A stretch of DNA of 64,000 nucleotides, taken from positions 682,001 through 746,000 of the forward strand of contig NZ_MIES01000033.1 of the NCBI RefSeq assembly GCF_003054965.1, in the 5' to 3' direction. Position 1 is the stretch's first letter. Each line of letters starts with the position of its first letter. The stretch is from Saccharospirillum sp. MSK14-1 (GTDB taxonomy: Bacteria > Pseudomonadota > Gammaproteobacteria > Pseudomonadales > Natronospirillaceae). Below the pieces are notes generated by a model. The model was not told the DNA's origin, did not search any database, and was given only the letters and a program-made list of their open reading frames with translations. Shown piece after piece: positions 8,763 through 17,653 of this stretch. Both the position numbers and the translations under genes were made by a program.

Positions 8763-9998
8763 GTGAAGTTGTTACGCAATTTAGTGAAGCCCATTCTGTG
8801 GCTGTTGGGTTGGTTGATTCCCAAGCGCCGTGACCTGGTGTTGTTCGGTCAGTGGGGTGGTCGCTACGCAGACAATTCACGGGCGTTGTTTGAGTGGATG
8901 ACACAACATTCCGATCTTCAGGTCATTTGGCTTTACAGCTCTCAATTACCGCCTGCTGTGCCAGAGGCGATAGCCTCCAAAGTCAGAATGGTTAAGCGGG
9001 AATCGCTGTACGCGGGTTGGTTGGCGCTTCGAGCGCGAGTGGTGGTGCTTTCACACGGGCACAATGATTTTGGTTTATGGCGCCACGCTATCCAACGAGC
9101 GCGCAGTTTGATGCTTTGGCACGCCATTATGGTAAAGAGTGCTTTTTTGACAGACGGTTCGCTATCCGCCTCTCGTAAACGCCGTTATCGGCGTCGAGAA
9201 GCTCGACACCTGGATGCCGTTATTGCCAGTTCCGATATTGATCGCTACCACACAGTTGCCTACATGGGCGTACCGGCGGATCGTGTTTACGTGACAGGAT
9301 TGCCACGTCAGGATGCGGTTTTTAGGTCGATGCAATCGCGAACAGCGATAGCTAATGATGGCAAAGTGAAAGTGCTCTATGCGCCGACGCATCGCGATAC
9401 AGCCAGTAAACGCCAGCAATCATTGTTCTTCCCATTTGCTGATAAAGATGAATCTGAGTTAGCAGTATTTTGCCAGGCAAATAACATTGAGTTGTTAATG
9501 CGGCCTCACCCCAACGACAAGGCGTCAAGAGCGCACGTCTATGAGCTTGCGGCGAAATACCCCGATGTGTTCGTGCCTGCTACACCAAAGGAAGTAATGG
9601 ATGTTGCTGAGTTGCTTCCTCAGATTAAATTATTGGTCACTGACTATTCTTCAATTTATTTGGACCTATTACCATTCGATATTCCGTGTATTTTCTTACC
9701 TTTCGATATTGAAGAGTATGCGGCTTATCGTGGTCTTGCTTACTATTATGACTTGATTACACCAGGGCCGAAAGTTTACACCCAGCAAGAATTTACAGGT
9801 GCCTTGTCGGAAGCAGCGACTGGTGCGCCGCAATGGCATGATCGGCGCGATATGGTCACGCGAATGTTTTTTGCACACCTTGATGCTGCAGCTTGTGAAC
9901 GAACAAGTCGATTGGTGGAGCATTTGGTTGCAGGAACATATCGTCGTTCTACCGCTCGAGAAGCAATTGGTGCCACTGCACCGATAACGAAAATTTAA
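8763..9998 (+). CDS. CDP-glycerol:glycerophosphotransferase (TagB/TagF)-like transferase
   Basis: This is a GT-B-like phosphotransferase of about 411 residues. Family motifs are the N-terminal LFGQWGGRYADNSRALFEWM segment, YAPTHRD, MRPHPND and VTDYSSIYLDLLPFDIPCIF; the two His/Asp-rich motifs are the catalytic ones in TagF. A hydrophobic patch near residue 15 suggests membrane association. Known relatives transfer glycerol-phosphate or ribitol-phosphate from CDP-linked donors to glycans. Here the adjacent genes would make a CDP-linked phosphoramidate, so it may be the terminal transferase; that is inference. The start is GTG 8763, preceded by GGGGA; TTG at 8760 is the alternative. Confidence 0.8.
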   Translation: MKLLRNLVKPILWLLGWLIPKRRDLVLFGQWGGRYADNSRALFEWMTQHSDLQVIWLYSSQLPPAVPEAIASKVRMVKRESLYAGWLALRARVVVLSHGHNDFGLWRHAIQRARSLMLWHAIMVKSAFLTDGSLSASRKRRYRRREARHLDAVIASSDIDRYHTVAYMGVPADRVYVTGLPRQDAVFRSMQSRTAIANDGKVKVLYAPTHRDTASKRQQSLFFPFADKDESELAVFCQANNIELLMRPHPNDKASRAHVYELAAKYPDVFVPATPKEVMDVAELLPQIKLLVTDYSSIYLDLLPFDIPCIFLPFDIEEYAAYRGLAYYYDLITPGPKVYTQQEFTGALSEAATGAPQWHDRRDMVTRMFFAHLDAAACERTSRLVEHLVAGTYRRSTAREAIGATAPITKI

Positions 9999-10084
9999 CG
10001 GTTACAGTAATAGTATTCTTAGGTTTTTATTGTAACATTATTAAATAAAGCTATCTTTATATGGGCTGAATTTAGGGTGTGGAT

Positions 10085-11344
10085 GTGACTACAGAGAATA
10101 ACAATAATCATATTTTTGGGAGTTTTTCGGTTCGTGAGAATTGGCCGGAACTCTGTATTATTTTTTTCGTGGTGCTATACCCCTTTGGTGAGATTATGCA
10201 CGTGGCTTTATTGCCTTTTCTGTATTTTTTATTGCGACATGGCGTTGAGCGTGATGTATGGATGAAGCCATACTTTTCAATAGCCTCCCTATTTTTGATA
10301 CCTCTATTGTTGTCGTCGATTACAGCATTGGTATTAAAACGACACATTGAGATTATATTACAGTGGGCATGCTACATCGCACTAGGCGCGGCCTTAATAG
10401 CTATTTTGCGTAGACGTATAAATGAGGATTTATTGATCTATTGCGTCGCTGCTTTGGTTCTCTTTGCTACTTTGGATGGGTTAGTTCAGTTTTTATTTGG
10501 TGTTAATTTTTTTGGTAATCCGTTGATAGCTGGTCGAGTTAGTGGCGTTTTCTACCCACACTTGAAGTTGAGTGTAGATTTGGCGCATCTATCACCTTTT
10601 GTATTTGAGGCATTGCGTAGATACGCCAGATCCGAAGGCATAAGGCAGTTTGCTTGGTTGCTGATTGTACCATTGGCCTTGGTGATTTTTTTAGGTGGAA
10701 ACCGGTCAGGCTGGTTGACGTTTTTTGTGATTAGTGTTCTGTATACCGTTTTTTTGCTCTATCGACGTGAGTTTCCTGTAAAGGTATTTCTGATAGGTTT
10801 GATGGCTGCCATTGTATCTGTTTATGTCAGCATAAAGGTTTCGCCGGGTATAGAAGAGCGGGTCAACAGAACTATGCTCGTATTCTCTGGCGACTCAAAT
10901 GCTCTTAATAGAGCATCATCTCACCGCATGGCTGTTTTTGACGCTGCTAAGACAGTAATTGCAGAATACCCTTGGTTGGGTGTTGGAGAAAGTGGCTTCG
11001 ATGAAGCTGTAGTCCCTTTGGGTATTGATCCAAAAGAGGTGAGAGGCGACGACCGGAGATTGCGTCATGCACATTTCAATTTACTGGATGTACCGCTGCA
11101 GACCGGTATTGTTGGCTTGATCGCTTATCTATTAGCCTTTCTATGGTTGCTTGTTCGAGTTTGGCAAGCGGCTCGTCATCCTAATGCTATGTCCTTTGCG
11201 ATGGCTGCTGGTGTTGCTGTGGCCATGATGCCGATCAACATGCATTACAGTTTTTATGATGTGCGTCACGCTAGTCTGAGTCTGGTGTTTTTGATGCTCA
11301 GCTTTGTTTATTTGCCAGCCGCTGGCGCTAAATCGAAAAACTAG
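10085..11344 (+). CDS. O-antigen ligase/polymerase family membrane protein
   Basis: The protein has about 419 residues and some ten hydrophobic segments. A large periplasmic loop holds the Wzy_C region (GNRSGWLTFF near residue 200; HAHFNLLDVPLQTGIVGLIAY near 335-355). The conserved Arg and His of WaaL/Wzy ligases can be seen in these two segments. The role is either attaching finished O-antigen to lipid A-core or polymerising repeat units; sequence alone does not separate the two. GTG at 10085 is preferred over GTG at 10079 because AGGG ends 7 bases before it. The gene and its upstream spacer are AT-rich. A strong bidirectional stem-loop follows. Confidence 0.85.
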   Translation: MTTENNNNHIFGSFSVRENWPELCIIFFVVLYPFGEIMHVALLPFLYFLLRHGVERDVWMKPYFSIASLFLIPLLLSSITALVLKRHIEIILQWACYIALGAALIAILRRRINEDLLIYCVAALVLFATLDGLVQFLFGVNFFGNPLIAGRVSGVFYPHLKLSVDLAHLSPFVFEALRRYARSEGIRQFAWLLIVPLALVIFLGGNRSGWLTFFVISVLYTVFLLYRREFPVKVFLIGLMAAIVSVYVSIKVSPGIEERVNRTMLVFSGDSNALNRASSHRMAVFDAAKTVIAEYPWLGVGESGFDEAVVPLGIDPKEVRGDDRRLRHAHFNLLDVPLQTGIVGLIAYLLAFLWLLVRVWQAARHPNAMSFAMAAGVAVAMMPINMHYSFYDVRHASLSLVFLMLSFVYLPAAGAKSKN

Positions 11345-11373
11345 GTTGTCAGTTTAGCTATTAGGGTTAGCCG

Positions 11374-11404
11374 AATAGCAAGCCCTTTTTAAGGGCTAGC
11401 TATT
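11374..11404. terminator. bidirectional terminator-like inverted repeat
   Basis: The arms AATAGCAAGCCCTT and AAGGGCTAGCTATT pair with a single A-A mismatch around a TTT loop. It lies between the 3' end of the O-antigen ligase-like gene and the convergent GT4 gene, so it can serve both. The T tract is inside the stem, so it is not a canonical rho-independent signal. Confidence 0.6.
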
Positions 11405-11412
11405 CCTTAAAG

Positions 11413-11430
11413 AAGGGCTCTACAGCCCTT
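11413..11430. terminator. second stem-loop at the GT4 3' end
   Basis: AAGGGCT and AGCCCTT form a perfect 7-bp stem around CTAC. The hairpin overlaps the GT4 stop codon at 11420-11422 and shares its AAGGGCT/AGCCCTT arms with the neighbouring repeat, so alternative pairings between the two are possible. Confidence 0.4.
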
Positions 11431-12541
11431 TGTATATTTCTTCTAATAATGACGATTGCTTATCAAGATCGAACTTCGTTACTGCTGTTTGTCTGGCGTT
11501 AACAGACAGTTTTTTCCTAAGGTCTTTGTCTTCAGTTATCGAACTGATTCGGTCTGCAATTGCGTCAGTATCTCTTTCTTTAACTAGAAATCCGTTGTTG
11601 CCGTCGTCGATGGCTTCTGCAATGCCTGCACTATAGGTTCCCACCACGGGTGTGCCGCATGATAATGCTTCAAGAATACTGATCGGCAGACCTTCCTGAT
11701 CCCCTGTGGAGGCTGTGATCGAAGGCGCGCATAACAATTGTGCCGACTGAACTTCATCTACAATTTGGTCAGGTGAAAGCCGCCCTAAAAAGGTGATATT
11801 ACATGGGGCTTCGTTAGATAGTTCTTTGAGTGCGCTCATCAAAGGGCCGTCGCCGATAATGTTTAAATGTATGTTTTTCTCAGGGCCTATTTTTTGCAGC
11901 GCCTTTATTAAATATTCACACCCCTTTTTCTCTACAAGTCTTCCGACAAAAACCACTTTTCCTTCGACAGCATCATCTTCAGATGGTTTGAATTTGTGTG
12001 TGTTCACGCCAATATAGTGTTGAATTATTTTTTCTTCTGGACAGCCGCGCTCTAACAGTTTTCGTTTGATGAATTCTGAAACTGCGATAATTTTTTCTGA
12101 ACTGTTAAATACTTTTTTAAGGTTCTCGTCTTGCTTTTTTTTATGCTTGTTGATTGTGATATCGCGACCGTGAAACGTAGTTAGCAAAGGAATATTGAGT
12201 GCCTTGCTAAGAGCAATGCAATTCAAAGCATTAGAGCCAAAGTGTGCGTGTATGATCTGTGGCGACAGTTTTTTTAGTTCGAGTAACCAGTTTTTATTAA
12301 GAATGTTAAGTTTCTTGTGGAGGCCCGATGTAAGTTTGGGAGCGCGACTGAAATCACTTTCAATACAAACATGGTAGTCTTTTCCTGCAACTGATTTCTG
12401 TTCAATTAAGTTAAAGCCAGCGGTATTTCTTTTAAATCCACAAAAAATAGGTTCCCATGAAGGAAGGTGGTGTGCTTGCTCTGCGATAAAAGTTTCTGAG
12501 TAGGGCAGTAAATCTTTTCGAAATATAATGGCGCGTGACAT
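11420..12541 (-). CDS. glycosyltransferase family 4
   Basis: This 373-residue GT-B retaining glycosyltransferase probably acts on the O-antigen or LPS outer core in the cytoplasm. The N-domain has HAHFGSNALN and TTFHGRD. The C-domain has FVGRLVEKKGCEYLIKAL and the nucleotide-sugar E-x7-E site in QEGLPISILEALSCGTPVVG. It is AT-rich like the ligase gene and is transcribed towards it. The start ATG at 12541 has no strong Shine-Dalgarno but fits the family N-terminus. Donor and acceptor are unknown. Confidence 0.9.
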   Translation of the reverse strand: MSRAIIFRKDLLPYSETFIAEQAHHLPSWEPIFCGFKRNTAGFNLIEQKSVAGKDYHVCIESDFSRAPKLTSGLHKKLNILNKNWLLELKKLSPQIIHAHFGSNALNCIALSKALNIPLLTTFHGRDITINKHKKKQDENLKKVFNSSEKIIAVSEFIKRKLLERGCPEEKIIQHYIGVNTHKFKPSEDDAVEGKVVFVGRLVEKKGCEYLIKALQKIGPEKNIHLNIIGDGPLMSALKELSNEAPCNITFLGRLSPDQIVDEVQSAQLLCAPSITASTGDQEGLPISILEALSCGTPVVGTYSAGIAEAIDDGNNGFLVKERDTDAIADRISSITEDKDLRKKLSVNARQTAVTKFDLDKQSSLLEEIYKGL

Positions 12542-12597
12542 AGATGAACTCTCATGCTTGTCGGTGTTTGAGTCTGTCGCTGAGGTGTTGTTAGGTC

Positions 12598-14763
12598 TCA
12601 GCGTCGAATAAAGTAAGTAGGTGAACCATTTAATAAAATGGATTGATCCCCTGCATGCCTAATTGGGTCGCCTAATAAAGTATAGGGAATATGACCAACC
12701 GGTGGCAAAACCGCCGTTTCTTTATTTAGGCTGTAAGCCACAATGCAGTCACTAAAGTGCCACCAATAAACACCGTCTTTGTTTTCAAGCTTTTCGAATC
12801 GGGTTTGACCCACGGTTCGATGAAATTGCAGTAATGCTTTCCAGCCAGGCCTTTCGCGCCAGCCTTCTTTATTGTCGATTAAACCAAACCCAGGATGTGC
12901 CAGACGCCACCACCACAACCGTTCAGTGGCGCCACTGCACAGCGTGATCAGTGCGTAGCGGATCATGTAAGCGGCGCTGTCGTGTTCGTTGACGTGAAGT
13001 TTGCTGGGCTGTTTTTGTTTGTGTTGATAAGCGCCTGCTAGCGGGCTGTACAGGCCGGTGTTTTCTAATGGCCAGTTAACTTCGGTGATGTAGAAGCCGG
13101 TTTTTCCATAGGCATCAGCGATGGCTTTACCGGCTAAGGATTTTTCCAGCGTCGTAAAACCATTCTGAGCGTTTTCTGGCGCACCACGACGATCGACATA
13201 GAGATGGCAGGACAGAGCATCCACCGAACTTCCATGAGCATCCAGTAAGGCGGGGTAGTATTGGAACTCAAAATCATTCACCGCAGGGCCAATAAATGTC
13301 AGGCTGGGATACTGATCTTTGAGTTTCGCAACACCATCCCACAACGCTTCCATTTCCTGGAGGTTCCAGAGTCCCCATTTAACGCGGTTGACCGCATGGC
13401 CTATTTCCACACAGTGTACGTAAGGGTGCACGCGTGCCAGGGCGTTGGTCATGAAGGCGTGCCACGCATCGGGATCGATAACGGCTTGGCGAGACTGAAC
13501 TAAACCAACACCCACAGGGTGTCCCGCTTCAGAAAGGCGTTGAATGGCACTGGCGGCAGCATCGAGATGCGCTGCTCCCAAGTGAAAGTACAGCCTGACA
13601 AAGACGCTTAAGCCGGGTGTTTGCTGCAATTGTTCGAGTTGCTGTTCGAATTGATCATCAATTTCGACGCAGACACCAAAGCGACCGGCCATCGCTATTT
13701 CGGTTTTATAGCTGTTTTGTTTCAGTTGCCGGTAGTTGCGCCAGATGGCAGGTGCTTTTCGCAGGCCGCTGAATAACGTCGGCCAGATATCAGCACCGCG
13801 ACGCTCGCGTCGGCGTTCCGGGCTGCGCAGCATGACGGACGGTTGGCCGGAGTATTCATCCCAGAGCCAGGCGTCGCGTTCGCTGGGTTGGCCGGTAGAG
13901 ACCTGTTTCTTTTCTTCGGTCGGCGGGCGCAGCCATTGTTTGAGGGTGCGGATCGGGTGACGCCATTTGCGCGTGCGCTGATGGCGGCGAAAACGGGCGC
14001 GGTAACGATCGGCCCAACGTTCGAACTCTTTTGGGATGGGGCCGTCGTTCCAGTAAATATGACGGAAGATTTGCAGGAAATGCGAAGGCAGCTTCATCCG
14101 ATCCAGGTCGCGGGCGCGTTGTTTTTCACTGGGATTGTCGATGAGCCGGCCACGATTGAGGTCGATAAAAGTCGGGTTTGCCCAGTCAGCTGGAGCCTTA
14201 CGCTGCAGAAGAATGTTTTGCGGCCCCAGATCGCCGTGCAGAAAACCGCTGTCGTGCATAGTGCGAATGGCTTCTGCGCAGACACGCAACAGCCGAATGT
14301 AATCGCCCGCGTAAGGCCGCTCGCGTAATAAATAAGTCATTTCGGAATAGAGATCGGTTGAGTCGGTCAGATAGCGACTGATCAGCAGGCTTTCCACCAA
14401 GTGATTGCCGTCCCAGCGTTCCAGGTAGCCTAATGGTTCAGCGACGGCGGCGCCTTGCTCATAGAGGTGGCGAGCATAGGCATGGGCGCGTTGCGCCTTG
14501 CTTCCGGTGCGCCGGTACCAGGCGCTTCGCAAATTACCGGGCTGTTTGAATACCTTGATGCATAGGTCGCTGCCGCCGGGAATCGGGTCCGGTATGCGAT
14601 AAACCTGATTGCGCTGGCGGAACAGCAGCTCACCTTGATTCTGTTCATCGTTCAGGCTGGCGAGCCAAGTCAGGCCGGCGCTGTCGGTATAGCGATGCTG
14701 AATTTCACCCTCATATCCGGGTAACAGAGATTCCAGGGTTGTATAGGTGGTGATCAACGACAT
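12598..14763 (-). CDS. LPS kinase-like domain fused to a glycoside-hydrolase-like domain
   Basis: The protein has 721 residues. Residues about 45-260 are a Kdo kinase/InaA/WaaP-type kinase fold: a lysine in LCIKVFK (K70), the catalytic loop HGDLGPQNIL (D178, N183) and FIDLNRGR (D201) as the metal-binding Asp. After a basic, proline-rich linker, residues about 355-640 look like a TIM-barrel glycosidase of the clan A kind, with CVEIGH (E453) and YITEVNWP (E561) as possible acid/base and nucleophile. No signal peptide or membrane segment is seen, so the whole protein should be cytoplasmic. It probably acts on an LPS or glycan intermediate; the glycosidase-like half could be a binding domain rather than a hydrolase. 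Confidence 0.75.
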   Translation of the reverse strand: MSLITTYTTLESLLPGYEGEIQHRYTDSAGLTWLASLNDEQNQGELLFRQRNQVYRIPDPIPGGSDLCIKVFKQPGNLRSAWYRRTGSKAQRAHAYARHLYEQGAAVAEPLGYLERWDGNHLVESLLISRYLTDSTDLYSEMTYLLRERPYAGDYIRLLRVCAEAIRTMHDSGFLHGDLGPQNILLQRKAPADWANPTFIDLNRGRLIDNPSEKQRARDLDRMKLPSHFLQIFRHIYWNDGPIPKEFERWADRYRARFRRHQRTRKWRHPIRTLKQWLRPPTEEKKQVSTGQPSERDAWLWDEYSGQPSVMLRSPERRRERRGADIWPTLFSGLRKAPAIWRNYRQLKQNSYKTEIAMAGRFGVCVEIDDQFEQQLEQLQQTPGLSVFVRLYFHLGAAHLDAAASAIQRLSEAGHPVGVGLVQSRQAVIDPDAWHAFMTNALARVHPYVHCVEIGHAVNRVKWGLWNLQEMEALWDGVAKLKDQYPSLTFIGPAVNDFEFQYYPALLDAHGSSVDALSCHLYVDRRGAPENAQNGFTTLEKSLAGKAIADAYGKTGFYITEVNWPLENTGLYSPLAGAYQHKQKQPSKLHVNEHDSAAYMIRYALITLCSGATERLWWWRLAHPGFGLIDNKEGWRERPGWKALLQFHRTVGQTRFEKLENKDGVYWWHFSDCIVAYSLNKETAVLPPVGHIPYTLLGDPIRHAGDQSILLNGSPTYFIRR

Positions 14764-14905
14764 CAGAAGCAGACTTTTTTAGTGGGCGGCCATCATACCG
14801 GAGCCTACCAATTGCGACCAGACAGCAGCTCAGATAGCGCCTTGGCTGGCCTTCACGTATCCTTGGCGGCCTTGAAAGACAGCAGTGGATTATTGCACTC
14901 ACACC

Positions 14906-15610
14906 ATGACCGATTCTTCGAGTAAAAAGCCATCGAAAGGCTGGCGTGGCCTGTGGCCGGGTCGCATGGACAAAACATGGGCCCGATTTTTTGCCTGGCT
15001 TGATTTGCTGGTGGTTGACTTAGGGCTTTTACGTTTACCGGTTAACCGACCCCAAGAGGTGGTGCCGGGAATCTGGCGTTCTAATCAACCGACGCCCTGG
15101 CGCTTGCGGGCGTTGGCCAAGCGGGGTTTTCGATCGGTGATCAATCTTCGTGGGGAAGGACGCAGTGGTGCGTTTTACTTGGAGCAATATCACGCTCAGC
15201 GATTAGGACTGCAGTTACACAGCTTGAAGATGAGTTCTCGTCGGGCGCCGACTCAAGAGCAGTTAGTGCGTTTGCACGACCTGCTCGAACACGCACCCAA
15301 ACCGATGTTGTTGCATTGTAAGTCCGGTGCCGATCGCGCTGGATTGGCCGCAGCAATAAGCGTGTTATTGCAAGGTGAGCCCCCTGATTTGGCCGCTCGT
15401 CAATTGTCTTGGAAGTATTTGCACATTCGCAATGCATCCACCGGCATGATGGACCACTTTATCCACTGTTATGCTCAGCAGGGCTTTGCGGAGGGTATTG
15501 GCTATCGCGAGTGGGCTGCGAACTCTTATGACCGGGAGCAAACCCGGCTGACGTTTCGCCGCAGCGGTCGCTGGAGTTGGCTGACGGATCGCCTATTGCG
15601 TCGTGAATAA
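14906..15610 (+). CDS. tyrosine/dual-specificity phosphatase-like protein (first copy)
   Basis: About 234 residues with the cysteine phosphatase signature HCKSGADRAG (Cys-x5-Arg) and an upstream NLRGEGRSGA segment typical of bacterial DSP-like phosphatases. It is a paralogue of the protein at 17646-18344: both share NRPQ, W-R-x-NQP, LAKRG/LAKKG, MSSR-AP, the signature and a C-terminal LLRRE. It lies back-to-back with the kinase-fusion gene, so dephosphorylation of an LPS core phosphate or of a tyrosine kinase are both possible. ATG 14906 is chosen; GTG 14885 is in frame and cannot be excluded. Confidence 0.75.
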   Translation: MTDSSSKKPSKGWRGLWPGRMDKTWARFFAWLDLLVVDLGLLRLPVNRPQEVVPGIWRSNQPTPWRLRALAKRGFRSVINLRGEGRSGAFYLEQYHAQRLGLQLHSLKMSSRRAPTQEQLVRLHDLLEHAPKPMLLHCKSGADRAGLAAAISVLLQGEPPDLAARQLSWKYLHIRNASTGMMDHFIHCYAQQGFAEGIGYREWAANSYDREQTRLTFRRSGRWSWLTDRLLRRE

Positions 15611-15612
15611 GA

Positions 15613-16782
15613 CTAGATATGTCCCCCGCCGCGCTTAAGGAAAGGCACCAGCTTGATGGTATCCACGCCGTCCTGACGTTGCGCTTCTAACAGATTGTGA
15701 ATAACGGCTTCTGGTTTGGCGTAGTCTTCGTAATAGCGGATGGCATTTTTCGAGAGTGTTTCCCATTCGTCGATGGGCATCGCAAGGGCGCGTTCGATGG
15801 CCTGCCGTAAACCCTCTTCACCATTGAAACCCAGGCAGTTCACACCGTCTTCAAGCGCCGGGTAAAAGTCGTCGCCATATTCGATGATGGGCACTGTTCC
15901 GACCGCCAAGGCTTCAACCGCATTGTGTGACATGGGGTAACGCACGCCCGGGCAGGCAAAAAAGAAGCGAGCCCGAGCCAGGGTCGCTAACCACTGTTCC
16001 ACTTGGATTTTGCAGCACTCATTGCGAATGAACACGGCCCCTTTTACCGCTTGATGCTCCCAGTGAGAGAGTTGTTCGCCGGAGTTCGGTTCCACGATCG
16101 CCGCTGGGTGTGACTGCACCGTTTCTTTGGCGATCTCTAAATACCGTTTGCGAGTCACCCGACCATAGACCGTTCGTACCCAATCGGTGTCGTATTTGTT
16201 GGCCGCCGACTGGCCACCAAAAAAACAATCCCATAACCGTGGCTGGCGTCTGAGTTCCTCCAGCTGCAGATCCTGGCCACGCTGATAAACACCGGGAAAC
16301 AAAGGGAATGGCCAGGGGAACTCATTGGGTGCCAACCATTCGTTCACGTTCAGACTGAGCGTGAAACTGGGCGCGTTGGCCATGGCGACAGCCACAGAAG
16401 GCAGCGATTGTTCATTGATGATGACCCAGTCGTGCGGATCACCGGGTAAACGCTCTTCGGCCTCTATCAGGCTGAATGGCTGTTCAAAGCAGGCCGCTTT
16501 AAAGTTGTTTTTGGGATTGGCTAAAAACCCATAGTGATTGACAAAAACCGGGTGGTAGCCGGCTCGGGTGAAATAGGTATGGAGGTTGTAAAAGCGTCGG
16601 CCTTGAGGCCCGTCGACCCTTGTACTGCCCAGATTGAACAGCACTTTCTTGCCGTGCTCAGGGATTGGCTGCTGATGGTTAATCAGTGATGCGTAGGCGT
16701 CCCGGAACTTGGGTGAAAGAAAGGGGCGGTATCGGCGCCAAGTTTTGTCCAGATGTCGGCCCAGTACTTTAAAGGTCGGCAT
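15613..16782 (-). CDS. GT-B-type glycosyltransferase, family not identified
   Basis: About 389 residues. The C-terminal half resembles exostosin/GT-B donor-binding domains: RFFFACPGVRYPMSHNAVEALAVGTVPIIEYGDDFYP, then a GVNCLGF loop. The N-terminal half (VLFNLGSTRVDGPQGRRFYNLHTYF) is the acceptor-side Rossmann domain. No membrane segment is visible. ATG at 16782 has AGGA 8 bases upstream and is preferred over ATG 16791. It converges on the phosphatase-like gene (3 bases between the ends) and sits in the LPS-core neighbourhood, so a core-assembly role is likely. Confidence 0.65.
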   Translation of the reverse strand: MPTFKVLGRHLDKTWRRYRPFLSPKFRDAYASLINHQQPIPEHGKKVLFNLGSTRVDGPQGRRFYNLHTYFTRAGYHPVFVNHYGFLANPKNNFKAACFEQPFSLIEAEERLPGDPHDWVIINEQSLPSVAVAMANAPSFTLSLNVNEWLAPNEFPWPFPLFPGVYQRGQDLQLEELRRQPRLWDCFFGGQSAANKYDTDWVRTVYGRVTRKRYLEIAKETVQSHPAAIVEPNSGEQLSHWEHQAVKGAVFIRNECCKIQVEQWLATLARARFFFACPGVRYPMSHNAVEALAVGTVPIIEYGDDFYPALEDGVNCLGFNGEEGLRQAIERALAMPIDEWETLSKNAIRYYEDYAKPEAVIHNLLEAQRQDGVDTIKLVPFLKRGGGHI

Positions 16783-16877
16783 AGAGGGCATCCTAGTAAA
16801 TGCAGGCAGTCTAACTGAGCTGTTTCATCCAGGCCAGATCATCCATCGAGTTGAATAAAGTGACCTTTGTCAGGGTT

Positions 16878-16905
16878 ATGACCGCGCTTATTGTCTTTAT
16901 ATGAT
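16878..16905 (+). promoter_or_regulatory. possible promoter of the yrbL-phosphatase-msbA operon
   Basis: ATGACC at 16878-16883 and TATGAT at 16900-16905 are spaced by 16 bases, about 77 bases before the GTG at 16982. The -35 match is only four of six. Confidence 0.3.
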
Positions 16906-16981
16906 GGGTCGCATTCAGTACCATAACGCGCTTTTCAGTTTAGGTCTCCTATCGAGGCTGGGTCCATTGAGAGGGTAGGGT

Positions 16982-17653
16982 GTGTCCGAACCAGAGCAGC
17001 AGTCTTGTAAGGCAGCGATATTGGGGCCTTTGAGCCTGCAATCGGTGCCCCCACTGCTTAGTAGCAAAACCCGCTGGGTTTATGCTCATCCCTACGATCC
17101 CAGCTTGCTCGTGAAAGTCCATATTCCCCGTCTGCCTGCTGAGCACAGCTCGGGCTTGCAAGCCTGGTTTTCCGCCGCCAAAGACTATTTTCTGTATTCC
17201 TCCGGCATCGTTCGGGAGTTGCGTCACTTCGTTGAAAGCCGATACCGAGATCAAGGGCTGGCCAGTAGCCGGATATGCCCGATACACGGGGTTGTTGAGA
17301 CAGATTTGGGCTTAGGTTTGTTGGTGTCTGCTGCCAAAGCGGCGGATGGCTCTTTGGCGCCAACGCTTCAGGTGTTGATGGACAATCGAGAACTGAACGC
17401 CCCTAGAGTCGCCGACTTGCGGGCTTTGTTGAGCAGCATGGTGGGCTCAACTCTGACCTTTGCTGATATGAATTATGAGAACCTCGTTTTGGAACACGCA
17501 GGTGCCGACAATGAACGCTTTGTCGTGATTGATGGTCTGGGCGACCGAACCTGGATTCCCACGCAACGGTGGTTCAAACGCATTCGTCAGCGTAAAAAAC
17601 ATCATTTTCTGCAGCGTGTTGAGCGTCGCTTGAGTAGCTTGGGTTATGACTAA
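16982..17653 (+). CDS. YrbL family kinase-like protein
   Basis: 223 residues, matching the PhoP-regulated YrbL family. The signs are the N-terminal WVYAHPYDPSLLVKVH, the central CPIHGVVETDLGLGL, and the C-terminal FADMNYENLVLE and VVIDGLGDRTWIP. The pattern Lys ... Asp-x-x-x-x-Asn ... IDG-G-D is that of a shortened kinase fold. E. coli YrbL is a PhoP target of unknown activity. It starts at GTG 16982 after GAGGGTAGGG. The next gene overlaps its end by 8 bases and msbA follows, so it is the first gene of a three-gene operon linked to LPS export. Confidence 0.75.
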   Translation: MSEPEQQSCKAAILGPLSLQSVPPLLSSKTRWVYAHPYDPSLLVKVHIPRLPAEHSSGLQAWFSAAKDYFLYSSGIVRELRHFVESRYRDQGLASSRICPIHGVVETDLGLGLLVSAAKAADGSLAPTLQVLMDNRELNAPRVADLRALLSSMVGSTLTFADMNYENLVLEHAGADNERFVVIDGLGDRTWIPTQRWFKRIRQRKKHHFLQRVERRLSSLGYD

